Assembly: GCA_034004685.1 (NCBI GenBank)
Contig: JAVEWG010000059.1
Coordinates: 1 to 16,097, forward strand
Reading direction: 5' to 3'
DNA length: 16,097 nucleotides
From: JAEUNX01 sp034004685
GTDB taxonomy: Bacteria; Pseudomonadota; Gammaproteobacteria; Burkholderiales; Rhodocyclaceae
This document shows, piece after piece, positions 1 through 7,383 of this stretch (position 1 is the first letter of the stretch; each line of letters starts with the position of its first letter). A program made the translations under genes and the position numbers. Below the pieces are notes generated by a model. The model was not told the DNA's origin. It searched no databases and saw nothing but the letters and a program-made list of their open reading frames with translations.

Positions 1-15
1 TTTGAACGCCTCTTG

Positions 16-55
16 CCCTGCCCGGGCGGCAGGAGGGCCCCTCCTCCTGGCAGGG
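16..55. repeat. Nested inverted repeat downstream of the GntR gene
   Basis: An outer 7-base arm CCCTGCC (16-22) is complementary to GGCAGGG (49-55). Inside it AGGAGG (31-36) pairs with CCTCCT (40-45) around a 3-base loop. It lies just past the stop of the minus-strand regulator, so it could end or protect that transcript. There is no T-run on either side, so it is not a typical factor-independent terminator. Its role is a guess. Confidence 0.35.
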
Positions 56-72
56 TCGCTCCGCGTCAGCGC

Positions 73-1629
73 CTACAGGCTTTCGATCCAGAGCTTGCGC
101 TGCTTGTCCCCCCACCACAGATCCATCGCCTTCAACAGCCGGATAACCATGCGGCGGGCCAAACCTTCGTCCCGCGCGGCCACCGCGGCCAGCAGATCGC
201 TGTGGCACTGGATGAGCCCCTTGCACACGTTGAGGGGCGGCAATTCAAACTCGAAGCCCGGACTGAGGTCGGAAATAATCGATCCCATCAAGCTGATGGC
301 ACGGTTACCGATGCTGCACTGCAAGGCCATGAAGTTGTCTCTCAAGCCTTGCATCATGACGCCCCGGCTCTTGCCCTCCATGGCCGCCAGGCGCGCCTGC
401 AAGGCCTCGATGCGCGCTTGAGGCGCCCGCGCCGCCGCCAGGGGCGCCATGGCAACCTCCAGGGCGAAGAGCACCTCATAGAAATGGGCGGGGCTCAGCT
501 TGGTGTACTTCAGATAGCCGATTACCAAGGATATGGTGTGGGCCGGGTCGGGATACCCCACCACCAGACCACCGCCGAAGCCCCGGCGCATCCGCACGAT
601 CCCGTAGCCCTCGAGCATCCGGATCGCCTCCCGGAAAACCGCGCGGGAGACCCCGAAGCGGGCCAGAAACTCCGGCTCCGAGCCGATCCGGGTTCCCTCC
701 GCCAGTTTCCGCTGGGCGACTTCCCGGGCGATCACCACCGCCAGACGATGGGGCAGTTTCTGGCTGGCATCCCAATCGGCGATCTGGGGGGCCGTGCCGA
801 TGTCCATGGCCCCCTTCTTTTTCGCCTCCCGACGGAACTGCTCCAGATTCTGTTTGGCCGACTGCTTGGACGCGGCCAACTCAGTCAGCACCGCCTGCTC
901 CGCCACCAGGCGGTTGCCGGAAATGATCGCCTCAACCAGCTGAGCCTTGGCCTCCCGCAGTTTCAGGCGGCCTTCCGTATGCTGGGCCAGACGGTCGTAA
1001 TCGGGCATCAAGGCCCCGGTAACCCGGTTGAGGGCCTCCAGGAACAGGGCCAGGGCCACATTGTGGCTCGCCACGGCAATGGTCCGGCGGATGCTGTTGT
1101 TGAAATGGACCTCCTGCTTGATGTTCTCCATGGGAGTTTCCAGCAGCAGCCGGACGTCGTTGCGCAGGGCCAGGATGTCCTCGTCGGAAACCCGCTGGCT
1201 GGCCAGATCCACGGCCTGCAGTTCCAGCACGGTGCGGGCCTCGAAGAGCTCGTCGAGACTGACATCGGTCAGCTCGAGGTAGGTGGCGATCCCCTGGACG
1301 GCCGCCATCCGCGCCGGCTCCTGGATCACCAGGCCGCCCCCGAAACCCCGCCGCATGGTGACCACGCCGTGGCGCTCCAACTGCCGGATCGCCTCCCGCA
1401 GGGTCGCCCTGGAAACCCCGTAGGTTTCCATGAGCTGGACTTCATTGCCCAAGACCTGCCCCACCGGCCAACCGATCGCTTCGATGTCCTGCTGGATGCG
1501 TTCCGAGATGATCTCGGCCAGCTTGCGCTTGCGCGCCCCCGGCAAGGCGTCGTCGTAACGCTCGGACCCAGCCACCCCGGACCCCGCCCCGGTGCCCTCG
1601 GTTTTCAACGCTTCAGCTTGAATGGTCAT
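73..1629 (-). CDS. Tandem GntR-FCD transcriptional regulator (FadR subfamily, duplicated)
   Basis: This is a DNA-binding repressor or activator of the FadR/FCD branch of the GntR family, but with two complete units in one chain. Numbered from the longest possible start (ATG at 1707, 544 residues), the first winged helix is about 60-130 and the first FCD domain about 150-290. The second winged helix is about 317-385 and the second FCD-like domain about 400-535. The recognition segments match closely: VSRATLREAIRQLE at 98-111 and VSRAVFREAIRMLE at 353-366, each followed by MRRGFGGGLV. In the first FCD domain the usual metal-ligand histidine motifs look degraded; the second keeps a CHSDLL stretch. 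I prefer the ATG at 1629 (518 residues). The 26 extra residues are arginine-rich, and a TAGAAT promoter-like box (1689-1694) lies inside them. The 1629 start has only a poorly spaced AGGA, so 1707 remains possible. The gene follows the import operon and is its most likely regulator. Confidence 0.88.
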   Translation of the reverse strand: MTIQAEALKTEGTGAGSGVAGSERYDDALPGARKRKLAEIISERIQQDIEAIGWPVGQVLGNEVQLMETYGVSRATLREAIRQLERHGVVTMRRGFGGGLVIQEPARMAAVQGIATYLELTDVSLDELFEARTVLELQAVDLASQRVSDEDILALRNDVRLLLETPMENIKQEVHFNNSIRRTIAVASHNVALALFLEALNRVTGALMPDYDRLAQHTEGRLKLREAKAQLVEAIISGNRLVAEQAVLTELAASKQSAKQNLEQFRREAKKKGAMDIGTAPQIADWDASQKLPHRLAVVIAREVAQRKLAEGTRIGSEPEFLARFGVSRAVFREAIRMLEGYGIVRMRRGFGGGLVVGYPDPAHTISLVIGYLKYTKLSPAHFYEVLFALEVAMAPLAAARAPQARIEALQARLAAMEGKSRGVMMQGLRDNFMALQCSIGNRAISLMGSIISDLSPGFEFELPPLNVCKGLIQCHSDLLAAVAARDEGLARRMVIRLLKAMDLWWGDKQRKLWIESL

Positions 1630-1688
1630 CGTCCTGTCGTGATGTCGGCCAGCGGCTGTCCCGCGGCGACGTATCTGAATAGCGGTCA

Positions 1689-1717
1689 ATTCTAGTCGAT
1701 TGGCCATGGCCTACCCA
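1689..1717 (-). promoter_or_regulatory. Possible promoter of the GntR gene
   Basis: On the minus strand TAGAAT (1694-1689) matches five of six bases of the sigma-70 -10 box. With a 17-base spacer the -35 position reads TGGGTA (1717-1712), which matches only three of six. The local drop in GC around 1670-1700 fits a promoter. If real, it forces translation to begin at the ATG at 1629. Confidence 0.3.
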
Positions 1718-1805
1718 GGCAAGGGGGAAGGCATCCGGCGGGCCGGCCTAACCCGGCCCCTGTCCCAGCGGGAAATACTCCGATACCGATCAGGAGGATT
1801 CCCCT

Positions 1806-1838
1806 GAAAACATGAGGGCCCGCGACGCGGGCCCTCAT
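1806..1838 (-). terminator. Hairpin terminator of the import operon
   Basis: Two perfectly complementary 13-base arms (1812-1824 and 1826-1838) are separated by one base. The stem is very GC-rich; in practice a few central pairs open to form the loop. On the minus strand it is followed by GTTTTC (1811-1806), a short U-tract. It lies 36 bases past the stop of the substrate-binding protein. On the plus strand it is followed only by CCCTTTAG, so it works best for the minus-strand operon. Confidence 0.75.
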
Positions 1839-1874
1839 CCCTTTAGAACACGCCGCTTTCAGGGAGGCTTCAGA

Positions 1875-2936
1875 CTACTTGCCCGCCCCGCCATCCTTTT
1901 TGAGCACGCTCGACGCCTTGACCGCTGGCAGCGGTTTGGCCTGGACCCCGGCGGCATGGAGGAAGCTGCGATCGATGATTTTCCCGTCGGGCAGGGGGGC
2001 CGTGTAGGTCAGGATCCCGGGAGTGCTGAGATAGGTCTGCTGGATGAGTTCAGCCATGTCCTCCCGCACCGCCATGTCCGCCGGGAAGCTCAGGCCTGGC
2101 ACGGCAGCCCGGATGGCCTCCTCGGATTCCCCCATTTCCTTGGCTAGGGCCGCCAGGACCCGGGGGTTATCCGCATAGTTGCCCTGCAGGTATTGGCGCT
2201 GGGTGCGGGCCAGGGCCCGCACGAAAGCCTCGCCTACCGCCCGTTTATTGACCAGCAGGTTAGGGCCAAAGAAGTAGCCGCCATTCACATCGTTGGAATA
2301 GTCAAAGGCATAGTCCACCTTGGCCGGGTCGGCCTTGCCCCACACCGGATCAAGCAGCAGAGCGAAATTGACTGCGCCGTTTTCGAGGGCCACCAAAGCA
2401 TCCGCCGGCTTCATCGCCCGCCAGGAAATATCGTTCAAGGTCAGGCCGGCCTTGGCCAATTCCTTCTGGACGACGTAGGCGGTTACCGTGCCCAACCCCT
2501 GCACCGCGGCGATCGCCTGGCCCTTCAGCATGGAAGGGTGATACGGCCGGCCATTCAGGAACGCCTTGGAGACCCAGAACCCGTTCTTGGGTGCCAGGGA
2601 TGCGATCGGCGCCACATATTTGATCTCGGTGCCCGCCGCCACGGCATTGAAGAAGGCCGCGCTGGGCTGGCTCGCCACCACGTCGATCCTGCCGGTGCCC
2701 AGCAAGACGAAACTGTCGCTGGGTTTGTTGAAGGAATACTCGACCTCGAGGTTTTCCTTCTCGAACTCACCCAATTCCTTGGCCAGATGCAAGGCGGCGT
2801 TCTGCTTGAGCTTGGCGGGAACACCGACCAGCACTTTTTCTCTGGTGGGCAAGGGCTGGGGCGTCTGGGCAAGGACTCCAGCCGCAAACATCCCTGTCGC
2901 CAAGGCAGCCAAGAAACCTACGAGTCGGCTTTTCAT
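1875..2936 (-). CDS. ABC transporter periplasmic substrate-binding protein (NMT1/SsuA-like)
   Basis: Soluble binding protein of a NitT/TauT-type ABC importer; it captures the substrate in the periplasm and delivers it to the permease. The 353-residue protein starts with a classical signal peptide: MKSR, a hydrophobic stretch to about residue 20, and a likely cleavage after VLA (23). There is no lipobox cysteine. The mature part has the two-lobe pattern of this family: VLVGVPAKLKQNAALHLAKE near the start, a GTGRIDVVAS segment (about 80-89), and an ENGAVNFALLLDPVWGKA segment typical of the second lobe. The ATG at 2936 has an AGGAG about nine bases upstream. It is the last gene of the porin-ATPase-permease-binding protein operon, 46 bases after the permease, with a dyad in that gap. 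The ligand is unknown; members of this family bind sulfonates, nitrate, thiamine precursors or aromatic carboxylates. Confidence 0.85.
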   Translation of the reverse strand: MKSRLVGFLAALATGMFAAGVLAQTPQPLPTREKVLVGVPAKLKQNAALHLAKELGEFEKENLEVEYSFNKPSDSFVLLGTGRIDVVASQPSAAFFNAVAAGTEIKYVAPIASLAPKNGFWVSKAFLNGRPYHPSMLKGQAIAAVQGLGTVTAYVVQKELAKAGLTLNDISWRAMKPADALVALENGAVNFALLLDPVWGKADPAKVDYAFDYSNDVNGGYFFGPNLLVNKRAVGEAFVRALARTQRQYLQGNYADNPRVLAALAKEMGESEEAIRAAVPGLSFPADMAVREDMAELIQQTYLSTPGILTYTAPLPDGKIIDRSFLHAAGVQAKPLPAVKASSVLKKDGGAGK

Positions 2937-2965
2937 TCCATGATCTCCTAGTAATCACCTGCTTG

Positions 2966-2980
2966 TTGTCGGTACGACAA
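2966..2980. promoter_or_regulatory. Perfect dyad TTGTCG-GTA-CGACAA, candidate operator
   Basis: Six-base perfect arms TTGTCG (2966-2971) and CGACAA (2975-2980) flank a 3-base centre. The site sits in the 46-base gap between the permease stop and the binding-protein start. Size and symmetry suit a winged-helix dimer site, and FadR-type GntR proteins bind short dyads of this kind. Binding by the duplicated GntR protein next door is inference. A small mRNA hairpin is the alternative. Confidence 0.4.
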
Positions 2981-2982
2981 AA

Positions 2983-3855
2983 CTAATGGCCAGCGCCGTG
3001 CCCCCGCTTACTGAGCCAGGGCAAGGCCAGCACCCCTGCATAGCGGACCAGGGTAGTCAGCACGTAGCCGAGGATCGCCACGGTGCAGATGCCCACATAC
3101 ATCTGGTCGGCGCGGAACAGGGACCAGGAATTCCAGATGCGGTAGCCAACACCCACATCGGCCTGGACGAACTCCACGCCGACGATTACCAGCACGGCCG
3201 TGCCGATGGCCAGGCGCATGGCCACGAACAACTGGGGCAGCAAGGCCGGCCAGGTCACGTGAATGAACATTTCCCAGGCGTTGGCGCCAAAGGAGATGGC
3301 GGTTTCCCGGTAGCTGACGGGAACCGCCAGTACCGCCTCCATGCAGGTAATCCAGACCAGGAAGAACACGGTCATGGCCACCAGCAATACCGTGGGCAGC
3401 TCACCCAGGCCGAAGATCAGCAGCAACAGTGGCAGCAAGGCCAGCTTGGGCACGGTGTAGAGGGCTGACAGGAAGGGGTCGAAAGCCGCCCGGCTCAGAC
3501 GCGACAAACCCAGGCCAAGGGCCACCAGCAGGCCGAACACCGTCCCCAGGCCAAAGCCCAGCAATACCCGGGTCACGCTGGCCTTCAGGTCGGAGACGAA
3601 GATGCCTGACTGGACCATCTCCATCCCGGCGGCGGCGATCCGGGTTGGCGCCGGGAAAAAGCGGGCATCCAGCCAGCCCATCCGGGCCGTTAGCTCCCAC
3701 AAGACAAAGAACAGGATAGGGGTGGTGATGGACAGCATCCTTTCCTGGAGGCGTGCTTTCCTGGACCAGCCCAGGGGATCCCGTTCCGCCGGCCCCGGGA
3801 CGAAGCGAACCACCCGGGCTGGAGTAGTGAACTGGAGTTGATCAGACTGATTCAT
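2983..3855 (-). CDS. ABC transporter permease (SsuC/TauC-like)
   Basis: Inner-membrane subunit that forms the translocation channel of the importer, presumably as a homodimer. The protein has 290 residues. After a cytoplasmic N-terminus of about 40 residues come hydrophobic segments near 42-56, 96-118, 136-170 (two passes), 209-230 and 252-272. The ATPase-coupling loop is visible at about 182-210 (YRETAISFGANAWEMF, then TWPALLPQL). FFPAP at 66-70 is the usual motif of the NitT/TauT permeases. The start codon overlaps the stop of the ATPase gene by four bases (ATGA), which implies translational coupling. Length and topology are normal for the family; the substrate cannot be inferred. Confidence 0.9.
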   Translation of the reverse strand: MNQSDQLQFTTPARVVRFVPGPAERDPLGWSRKARLQERMLSITTPILFFVLWELTARMGWLDARFFPAPTRIAAAGMEMVQSGIFVSDLKASVTRVLLGFGLGTVFGLLVALGLGLSRLSRAAFDPFLSALYTVPKLALLPLLLLIFGLGELPTVLLVAMTVFFLVWITCMEAVLAVPVSYRETAISFGANAWEMFIHVTWPALLPQLFVAMRLAIGTAVLVIVGVEFVQADVGVGYRIWNSWSLFRADQMYVGICTVAILGYVLTTLVRYAGVLALPWLSKRGHGAGH

Positions 3856-4634
3856 TGGTTCTTCTCCCCATTGAACGAACGCTGCACCTCGTCGTGCAGC
3901 AGCCCCCAGATCTTTTGATCCAGGGCGGCAAAAGCGGGATCGTGGTAAATGTCGGGGGACCGGGGGCGTTCGAAGGGGACCTTCAGATCGGCGATGATCC
4001 GCCCAGGACGGGCCGACATGACCACCACCCGGTCCCCCAGCAGGATGGCTTCCTGCAGGCTATGGGTGACCAGCACCACGGTTCTGCGGTTTTCCTGCCA
4101 CAGACTGAGGAGTTCCTCCTGCATCAGGCGGCGGGTCTGGGGATCCAGGGCGGCAAAGGGCTCGTCCAGCAGCAACACTTCCGGATCCACCGCCAGGGCC
4201 CGGGCGATGGCCACCCGCTGCAGCATGCCCCCCGACAAAGCGGGGGGATAGGCTTTGGCAAATTCCGCCAGCCCCATCTTGGCCAGCCATTTGGAGGACC
4301 GCTCGGCGGCCTCGGCCCGGGGGATACCCGCCAGGCGCAGGCCGAAACGCACATTCGCCTCGATGGTCTTCCAGGGAAAGACGTTGTAGTTCTGGAATAC
4401 CGTTGAGGTCGGAACCGATCGCCCCCCCTTGGCATGGATGTTGATGGCGCCTTCGCTAGGCAGATTCAGGCCCGCCAGCATTCTCAGGAGCGTTGACTTT
4501 CCACAACCGGAGGGACCCACCAGGCATACGAATTCCCCCTCCTTGATGTCGAGATCGATGGTTTTCAATGCCTCGACCACATGACCTGCGTGATACCGCT
4601 TGGTCACTTCACGAATTTCGATTTTCGAGTTCAT
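3852..4634 (-). CDS. ABC transporter ATP-binding protein (SsuB/TauB-like)
   Basis: Cytoplasmic ATPase that powers the importer. From the ATG at 4634 it has 260 residues, the usual size. All nucleotide-binding motifs are present: Walker A GPSGCGKST (40-48), Q-loop Q81, signature LSGGM (133-137), Walker B VLLLDEP (153-159) and H-loop H191. The frame stays open to a TTG at 4757, but those extra 41 residues lack family character and cross a hairpin, so I exclude them. A GGAGG at 4648-4652 is 13 bases from the ATG and 10 from a GTG at 4637, so the GTG may be the actual start. The gene overlaps the permease by four bases and follows the porin after 129 bases. Confidence 0.9.
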   Translation of the reverse strand: MNSKIEIREVTKRYHAGHVVEALKTIDLDIKEGEFVCLVGPSGCGKSTLLRMLAGLNLPSEGAINIHAKGGRSVPTSTVFQNYNVFPWKTIEANVRFGLRLAGIPRAEAAERSSKWLAKMGLAEFAKAYPPALSGGMLQRVAIARALAVDPEVLLLDEPFAALDPQTRRLMQEELLSLWQENRRTVVLVTHSLQEAILLGDRVVVMSARPGRIIADLKVPFERPRSPDIYHDPAFAALDQKIWGLLHDEVQRSFNGEKNQ

Positions 4635-4714
4635 CACGACGATGCAGCCTCCAACCTGGATTTGCCCGGCACGCCTCTGTTGGGGAAGCGCACCTGCTGT
4701 CGTAGTTGCAAACT

Positions 4715-4751
4715 TGTGCCAGGCTGCCCGGAACCGGAATAGCCTGGCACA
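4715..4751 (-). repeat. Intercistronic hairpin between porin and ABC ATPase genes
   Basis: TGTGCCAGGCT (4715-4725) and AGCCTGGCACA (4741-4751) form a perfect 11-base stem around a 15-base loop; a wobble pair and two further pairs can extend it. It starts 12 bases past the porin stop on the minus strand and is followed by AAGTTTGC, not a proper U-run. It may partly terminate transcription or protect the porin mRNA 3' end, so that the porin is made in excess over the ABC subunits. Confidence 0.6.
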
Positions 4752-4763
4752 GGTCAATTGCCA

Positions 4764-6125
4764 TCAATACTTGTACTTGGCTGCCATCAGGAAACGATCC
4801 AGATCCCCTGATTTGCCCGATTCCACGGTACGGCCGCCATGCAGGTACTCGATCCCGAAATCCACCTGGGGTACGGGCGACCAGATCAGGTTCAGGTGAG
4901 TGCTCCACAGGCGCTTGTCCAGGGTATCCCGGCCAGCGGCGGTGAGGCCGGTCGGGTTGTCCGCCATCAGCAGGGAATAAGCCCAGGTGGAGCGCATCGT
5001 CGGGCTCCAGCGATGGCGGTAGGACAAGAACCCCCCCATGGTATCGATCCCCCGAAGTTCGCCGCTCTTGGCAGCCCCCGTTCCCGAGGTCACGAACACC
5101 GCATCGCCGAGCAGGCCGCTCTGGGCACGCCCCATGTCCCGGGTGGCGCTGATGCCGAACATCAGCCGGTCGTAATCGCCAATGGTCCGAACGTAGCCTG
5201 AGAACCCGAGCCCCCAGCCGGATTTCCGGTACTCCTCCTCCGGTGCGGGCGCGGTGCCGAGCGCGGCTTCGCCCGTGTTCGGGCGCCGGAAGGCCCCCAC
5301 CACCTCGAACTCCCCGGGACCCGCCTTGAAATGGACCTTGCCATTGAAGTCGGCGATCTTGTCGTTATCCGGACCGGAAACAATACCCGCCGTGGACGCG
5401 ATGCGGGCTTCAGGATTCTCCGCCGCCACGGACCAGAAACCGAAACTGGTGGGCTGGGTCCAGCGGATCCCGGTCTGACGAACACCCCCGAAAATACCGA
5501 TCTGGGGCGTGAAATCCACGGTTTCCGGCACGGCGGTCATGTTGGCCATGTTCGACCAGAACTGCCCGAAGCCGAAGTTTCCGATGGTGCCCCAGGCGTG
5601 GCGCAAGCGCAGCTGATGGGAATTGGTGGTGGCCTCGTTCCCCGGTGTCCCGTAGAAGTCCGCTTCAATGAGGGTGTTGATCGGGCCCAGGTCGCTGGGG
5701 GTATGGGTGCGGATGACGATGCGGGATTCCTTGGCCGATTCCTTCCAGTAGTTCTTGCGGATCGTGTTGGGTGCCGCATTGGATAGCGGGATGACTACGG
5801 GAATGAAGAGCTCATCCGAACTGCCGGGGTTTCCGAGGGGGCCACGGGTGCTATAGGTGGCCAAACCCTTTACGTAGCCACCGAGGGCCACGGAGGTATT
5901 GGACCCGGGCAGCTTGAAACTTCCCGGAATATCGCCCTTGGTTACGGCCTCCGCCGGAGCTGCGGCAGGCGCAACAGCTGCGGTCTTGGCTTTTTCCAGC
6001 TGTTCGATCCTATCCATCAACTGCTTCAATTGACTCCTCAAGGCAGCGATTTCATCGGAACTTTGCGCAAACACTGGCATGCTCAGGCTTGCCAGCAACG
6101 GAACTGCGACAATTACATTTTTCAT
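4764..6125 (-). CDS. DcaP-like outer-membrane porin
   Basis: Outer-membrane channel thought to pass small, often negatively charged organic acids. The 453-residue protein has a signal peptide with likely cleavage after PVFA (20). A short coiled coil follows at about 22-46 (DEIAALRSQLKQLMDRIEQL), then an alanine-proline linker (about 49-60). The rest is a long beta-rich region with alternating aromatic residues, ending in a tyrosine (AKYKY), as expected for a beta-barrel. N-terminal coiled coil plus barrel is the hallmark of the DcaP family, which I recognise by pattern rather than by search. A GGAGGAG ribosome site precedes the ATG. It is the first gene of the import operon, so outer- and inner-membrane uptake are probably co-expressed. 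A generic porin of another family is the main alternative. Confidence 0.8.
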   Translation of the reverse strand: MKNVIVAVPLLASLSMPVFAQSSDEIAALRSQLKQLMDRIEQLEKAKTAAVAPAAAPAEAVTKGDIPGSFKLPGSNTSVALGGYVKGLATYSTRGPLGNPGSSDELFIPVVIPLSNAAPNTIRKNYWKESAKESRIVIRTHTPSDLGPINTLIEADFYGTPGNEATTNSHQLRLRHAWGTIGNFGFGQFWSNMANMTAVPETVDFTPQIGIFGGVRQTGIRWTQPTSFGFWSVAAENPEARIASTAGIVSGPDNDKIADFNGKVHFKAGPGEFEVVGAFRRPNTGEAALGTAPAPEEEYRKSGWGLGFSGYVRTIGDYDRLMFGISATRDMGRAQSGLLGDAVFVTSGTGAAKSGELRGIDTMGGFLSYRHRWSPTMRSTWAYSLLMADNPTGLTAAGRDTLDKRLWSTHLNLIWSPVPQVDFGIEYLHGGRTVESGKSGDLDRFLMAAKYKY

Positions 6126-6293
6126 TATGGTCTCCTCCCTTGAGGCTGGGCTCAGCCAACAAAGTGCGGTTCATTTCCTGCCCGGTACGCAAGGCGGGTT
6201 GGATTGGAACCGGCATGGGAACCCCCAGAATCACCGGCCCCCAGGGCGCCAGGTCTGCCCGGATCAAGATGACCGGCCACCCACGAACGCATC
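6126..6293 (-). promoter_or_regulatory. Leader region upstream of the porin
   Basis: This 168-base gap separates the LuxR gene from the porin. It ends in the strong ribosome site GGGAGGAG. Just upstream, GGCTG (6144-6148) can pair with CAGCC (6153-6157) as a small stem. I found no convincing -35/-10 pair or sigma-54 site. A promoter is expected here only from the gap length; read-through from the P450 operon is equally possible. Confidence 0.25.
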
Positions 6294-6337
6294 CTAGGGA
6301 CAGGCTTGGCCCATGTCTGTCCCCCTCTCTAGGGACA
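6294..6337. repeat. Direct repeat CTAGGGACA at the 3' end of the LuxR gene
   Basis: CTAGGGACA occurs at 6294-6302 and again at 6329-6337, 35 bases apart. The first copy covers the stop codon of the LuxR gene. A CTGTCCC at 6317-6323 is complementary to GGGACAG at 6297-6303, so the region can also fold as a 7-base stem. It may be chance or a weak transcript end signal. Confidence 0.3.
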
Positions 6338-7208
6338 TCAAGCCGTCATTCCAATGGCCATCGCCGGAAGGCTGTGCGGGATTGACTGCCGCGATATAGC
6401 GCCTCAATAGCTCATGCCGGCTGCCGATGTTGAGGCGCCGATAAGCCCGTTTGCGGTAGGTGGCGATACTCTCCTCGCCAATGCCCAGATCCAGGGCAAT
6501 GCCGTGGACCGAAAGCCCATACAGAATGCGTGCGCAGACCTGCCGCTCCCGCAGGGTCAGCTCCAGGGAAAAGACTCCCAGGCCGGCCTCGATTTCCGCC
6601 ACCGATGAAAACGAAGTGATCAGCCGGGATGACTCGATGGCCCCAAAAACCACATGCTTGGCGGCCGCGGAAAGAATTACATCCGCGATATCCCCGAGGG
6701 CCCGTACTTCGCCATCCTCGAATCCCCTCCCGACCGCATCGGTCCGCACCACGCTCAGCCCGAAACGGCCGTTCGGGCGGTCGGCGCAAATGACCACCCG
6801 TTCGGCTACACCCTCCCCGACATACATCTCCTCCCGATAGGCGGCGTCCGCGATCATGTCCGTCGTAACGCGGAACATGACAGGGCGATGGATGCAAGAA
6901 AGGGACTGAGCCTTGACCATGGCGGGATCCCTGCGCCAATACCCCGCCTCCACATAGCGCCGGCATCTATCCCGGGCGGCGTCGCTCCCATCGTTGCTGG
7001 CGGCGCAGCAAATATCGAAGCCATGGCGGTCGAAGCGGTACAGGGTGAAATGCTCCACCGCGATCCGGTCCCGCAGGGTGTCGAACAAAACTTCGTTGAA
7101 AGCCCGAGAGCCAATGGCATCCACGAGGGCACAGACTTCCTGTGCCTGCGCCCAGCCACTGGCCAACAGGCTTCCAAAACACCCCGGGTCTGACAGGGCC
7201 TCCCTCAC
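6294..7208 (-). CDS. LuxR-type helix-turn-helix transcriptional regulator
   Basis: Likely transcription factor for the P450 operon or neighbouring genes. From the GTG at 7208 it has 304 residues. The C-terminal LuxR helix-turn-helix spans about 215-275: LTLRERQVCARILYGLS, then GIGEESIATYRKRAYRRLNI and SRHELLRRYI. The N-terminal 200 residues look like a small-molecule sensing domain but I cannot assign a family; the conserved pattern of acyl-homoserine-lactone receptors is not evident, so quorum sensing is not implied. A 30-residue tail follows the DNA-binding domain. The GTG start overlaps the rubredoxin stop as GTGA, suggesting translational coupling. A TTG at 7247 would extend it 13 residues into the rubredoxin gene and is less likely. 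Confidence 0.82.
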   Translation of the reverse strand: MREALSDPGCFGSLLASGWAQAQEVCALVDAIGSRAFNEVLFDTLRDRIAVEHFTLYRFDRHGFDICCAASNDGSDAARDRCRRYVEAGYWRRDPAMVKAQSLSCIHRPVMFRVTTDMIADAAYREEMYVGEGVAERVVICADRPNGRFGLSVVRTDAVGRGFEDGEVRALGDIADVILSAAAKHVVFGAIESSRLITSFSSVAEIEAGLGVFSLELTLRERQVCARILYGLSVHGIALDLGIGEESIATYRKRAYRRLNIGSRHELLRRYIAAVNPAQPSGDGHWNDGLMSLERGTDMGQACP

Positions 7209-7369
7209 CCTTCGACCAGCACGTAAAACTCTTTGCTCATCCCGCAATTGGGACAGACCCAGTCTTCCGGCACGTCCTCCCAGGCGGTGCCCGGGGGAAT
7301 GCCGTGGTCAGGATCGCCGGCAGCCTCGTCGTACTCCCAGTTGCAGGTCATGCACTGCCATTTCCTCAT
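7205..7369 (-). CDS. Rubredoxin
   Basis: Small iron-only electron carrier, 54 residues, the standard size. The single iron is held by four cysteines in two knuckles: CMTC (C6, C9) and CPNC (C39, C42). The aromatic and turn residues of the fold are present (W4, Y13, the GDPDHGIPPGT loop, W30, W37). A GGGGGAGG ribosome site lies about seven bases before the ATG. It starts 14 bases after the P450 stop and its own stop overlaps the LuxR start, so it belongs to the P450 operon. The obvious inference is that it passes electrons to the P450. Rubredoxins more often serve alkane hydroxylases or oxygen-stress enzymes, neither of which is seen here. Confidence 0.95.
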   Translation of the reverse strand: MRKWQCMTCNWEYDEAAGDPDHGIPPGTAWEDVPEDWVCPNCGMSKEFYVLVEG

Positions 7370-7383
7370 GACACGCCTCCCCC

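Noticed and set aside
13..1695. 560-codon open frame on the plus strand opposite the GntR gene
   Set aside because: It is the antisense shadow of a GC-rich gene; the protein has no recognisable domain and is full of glutamine, histidine, proline and arginine, while the minus strand gives two clear GntR-FCD units.
6052..6267. 71-codon frame overlapping the porin start
   Set aside because: It overlaps the signal-peptide region of the porin in another frame and shows no family features.
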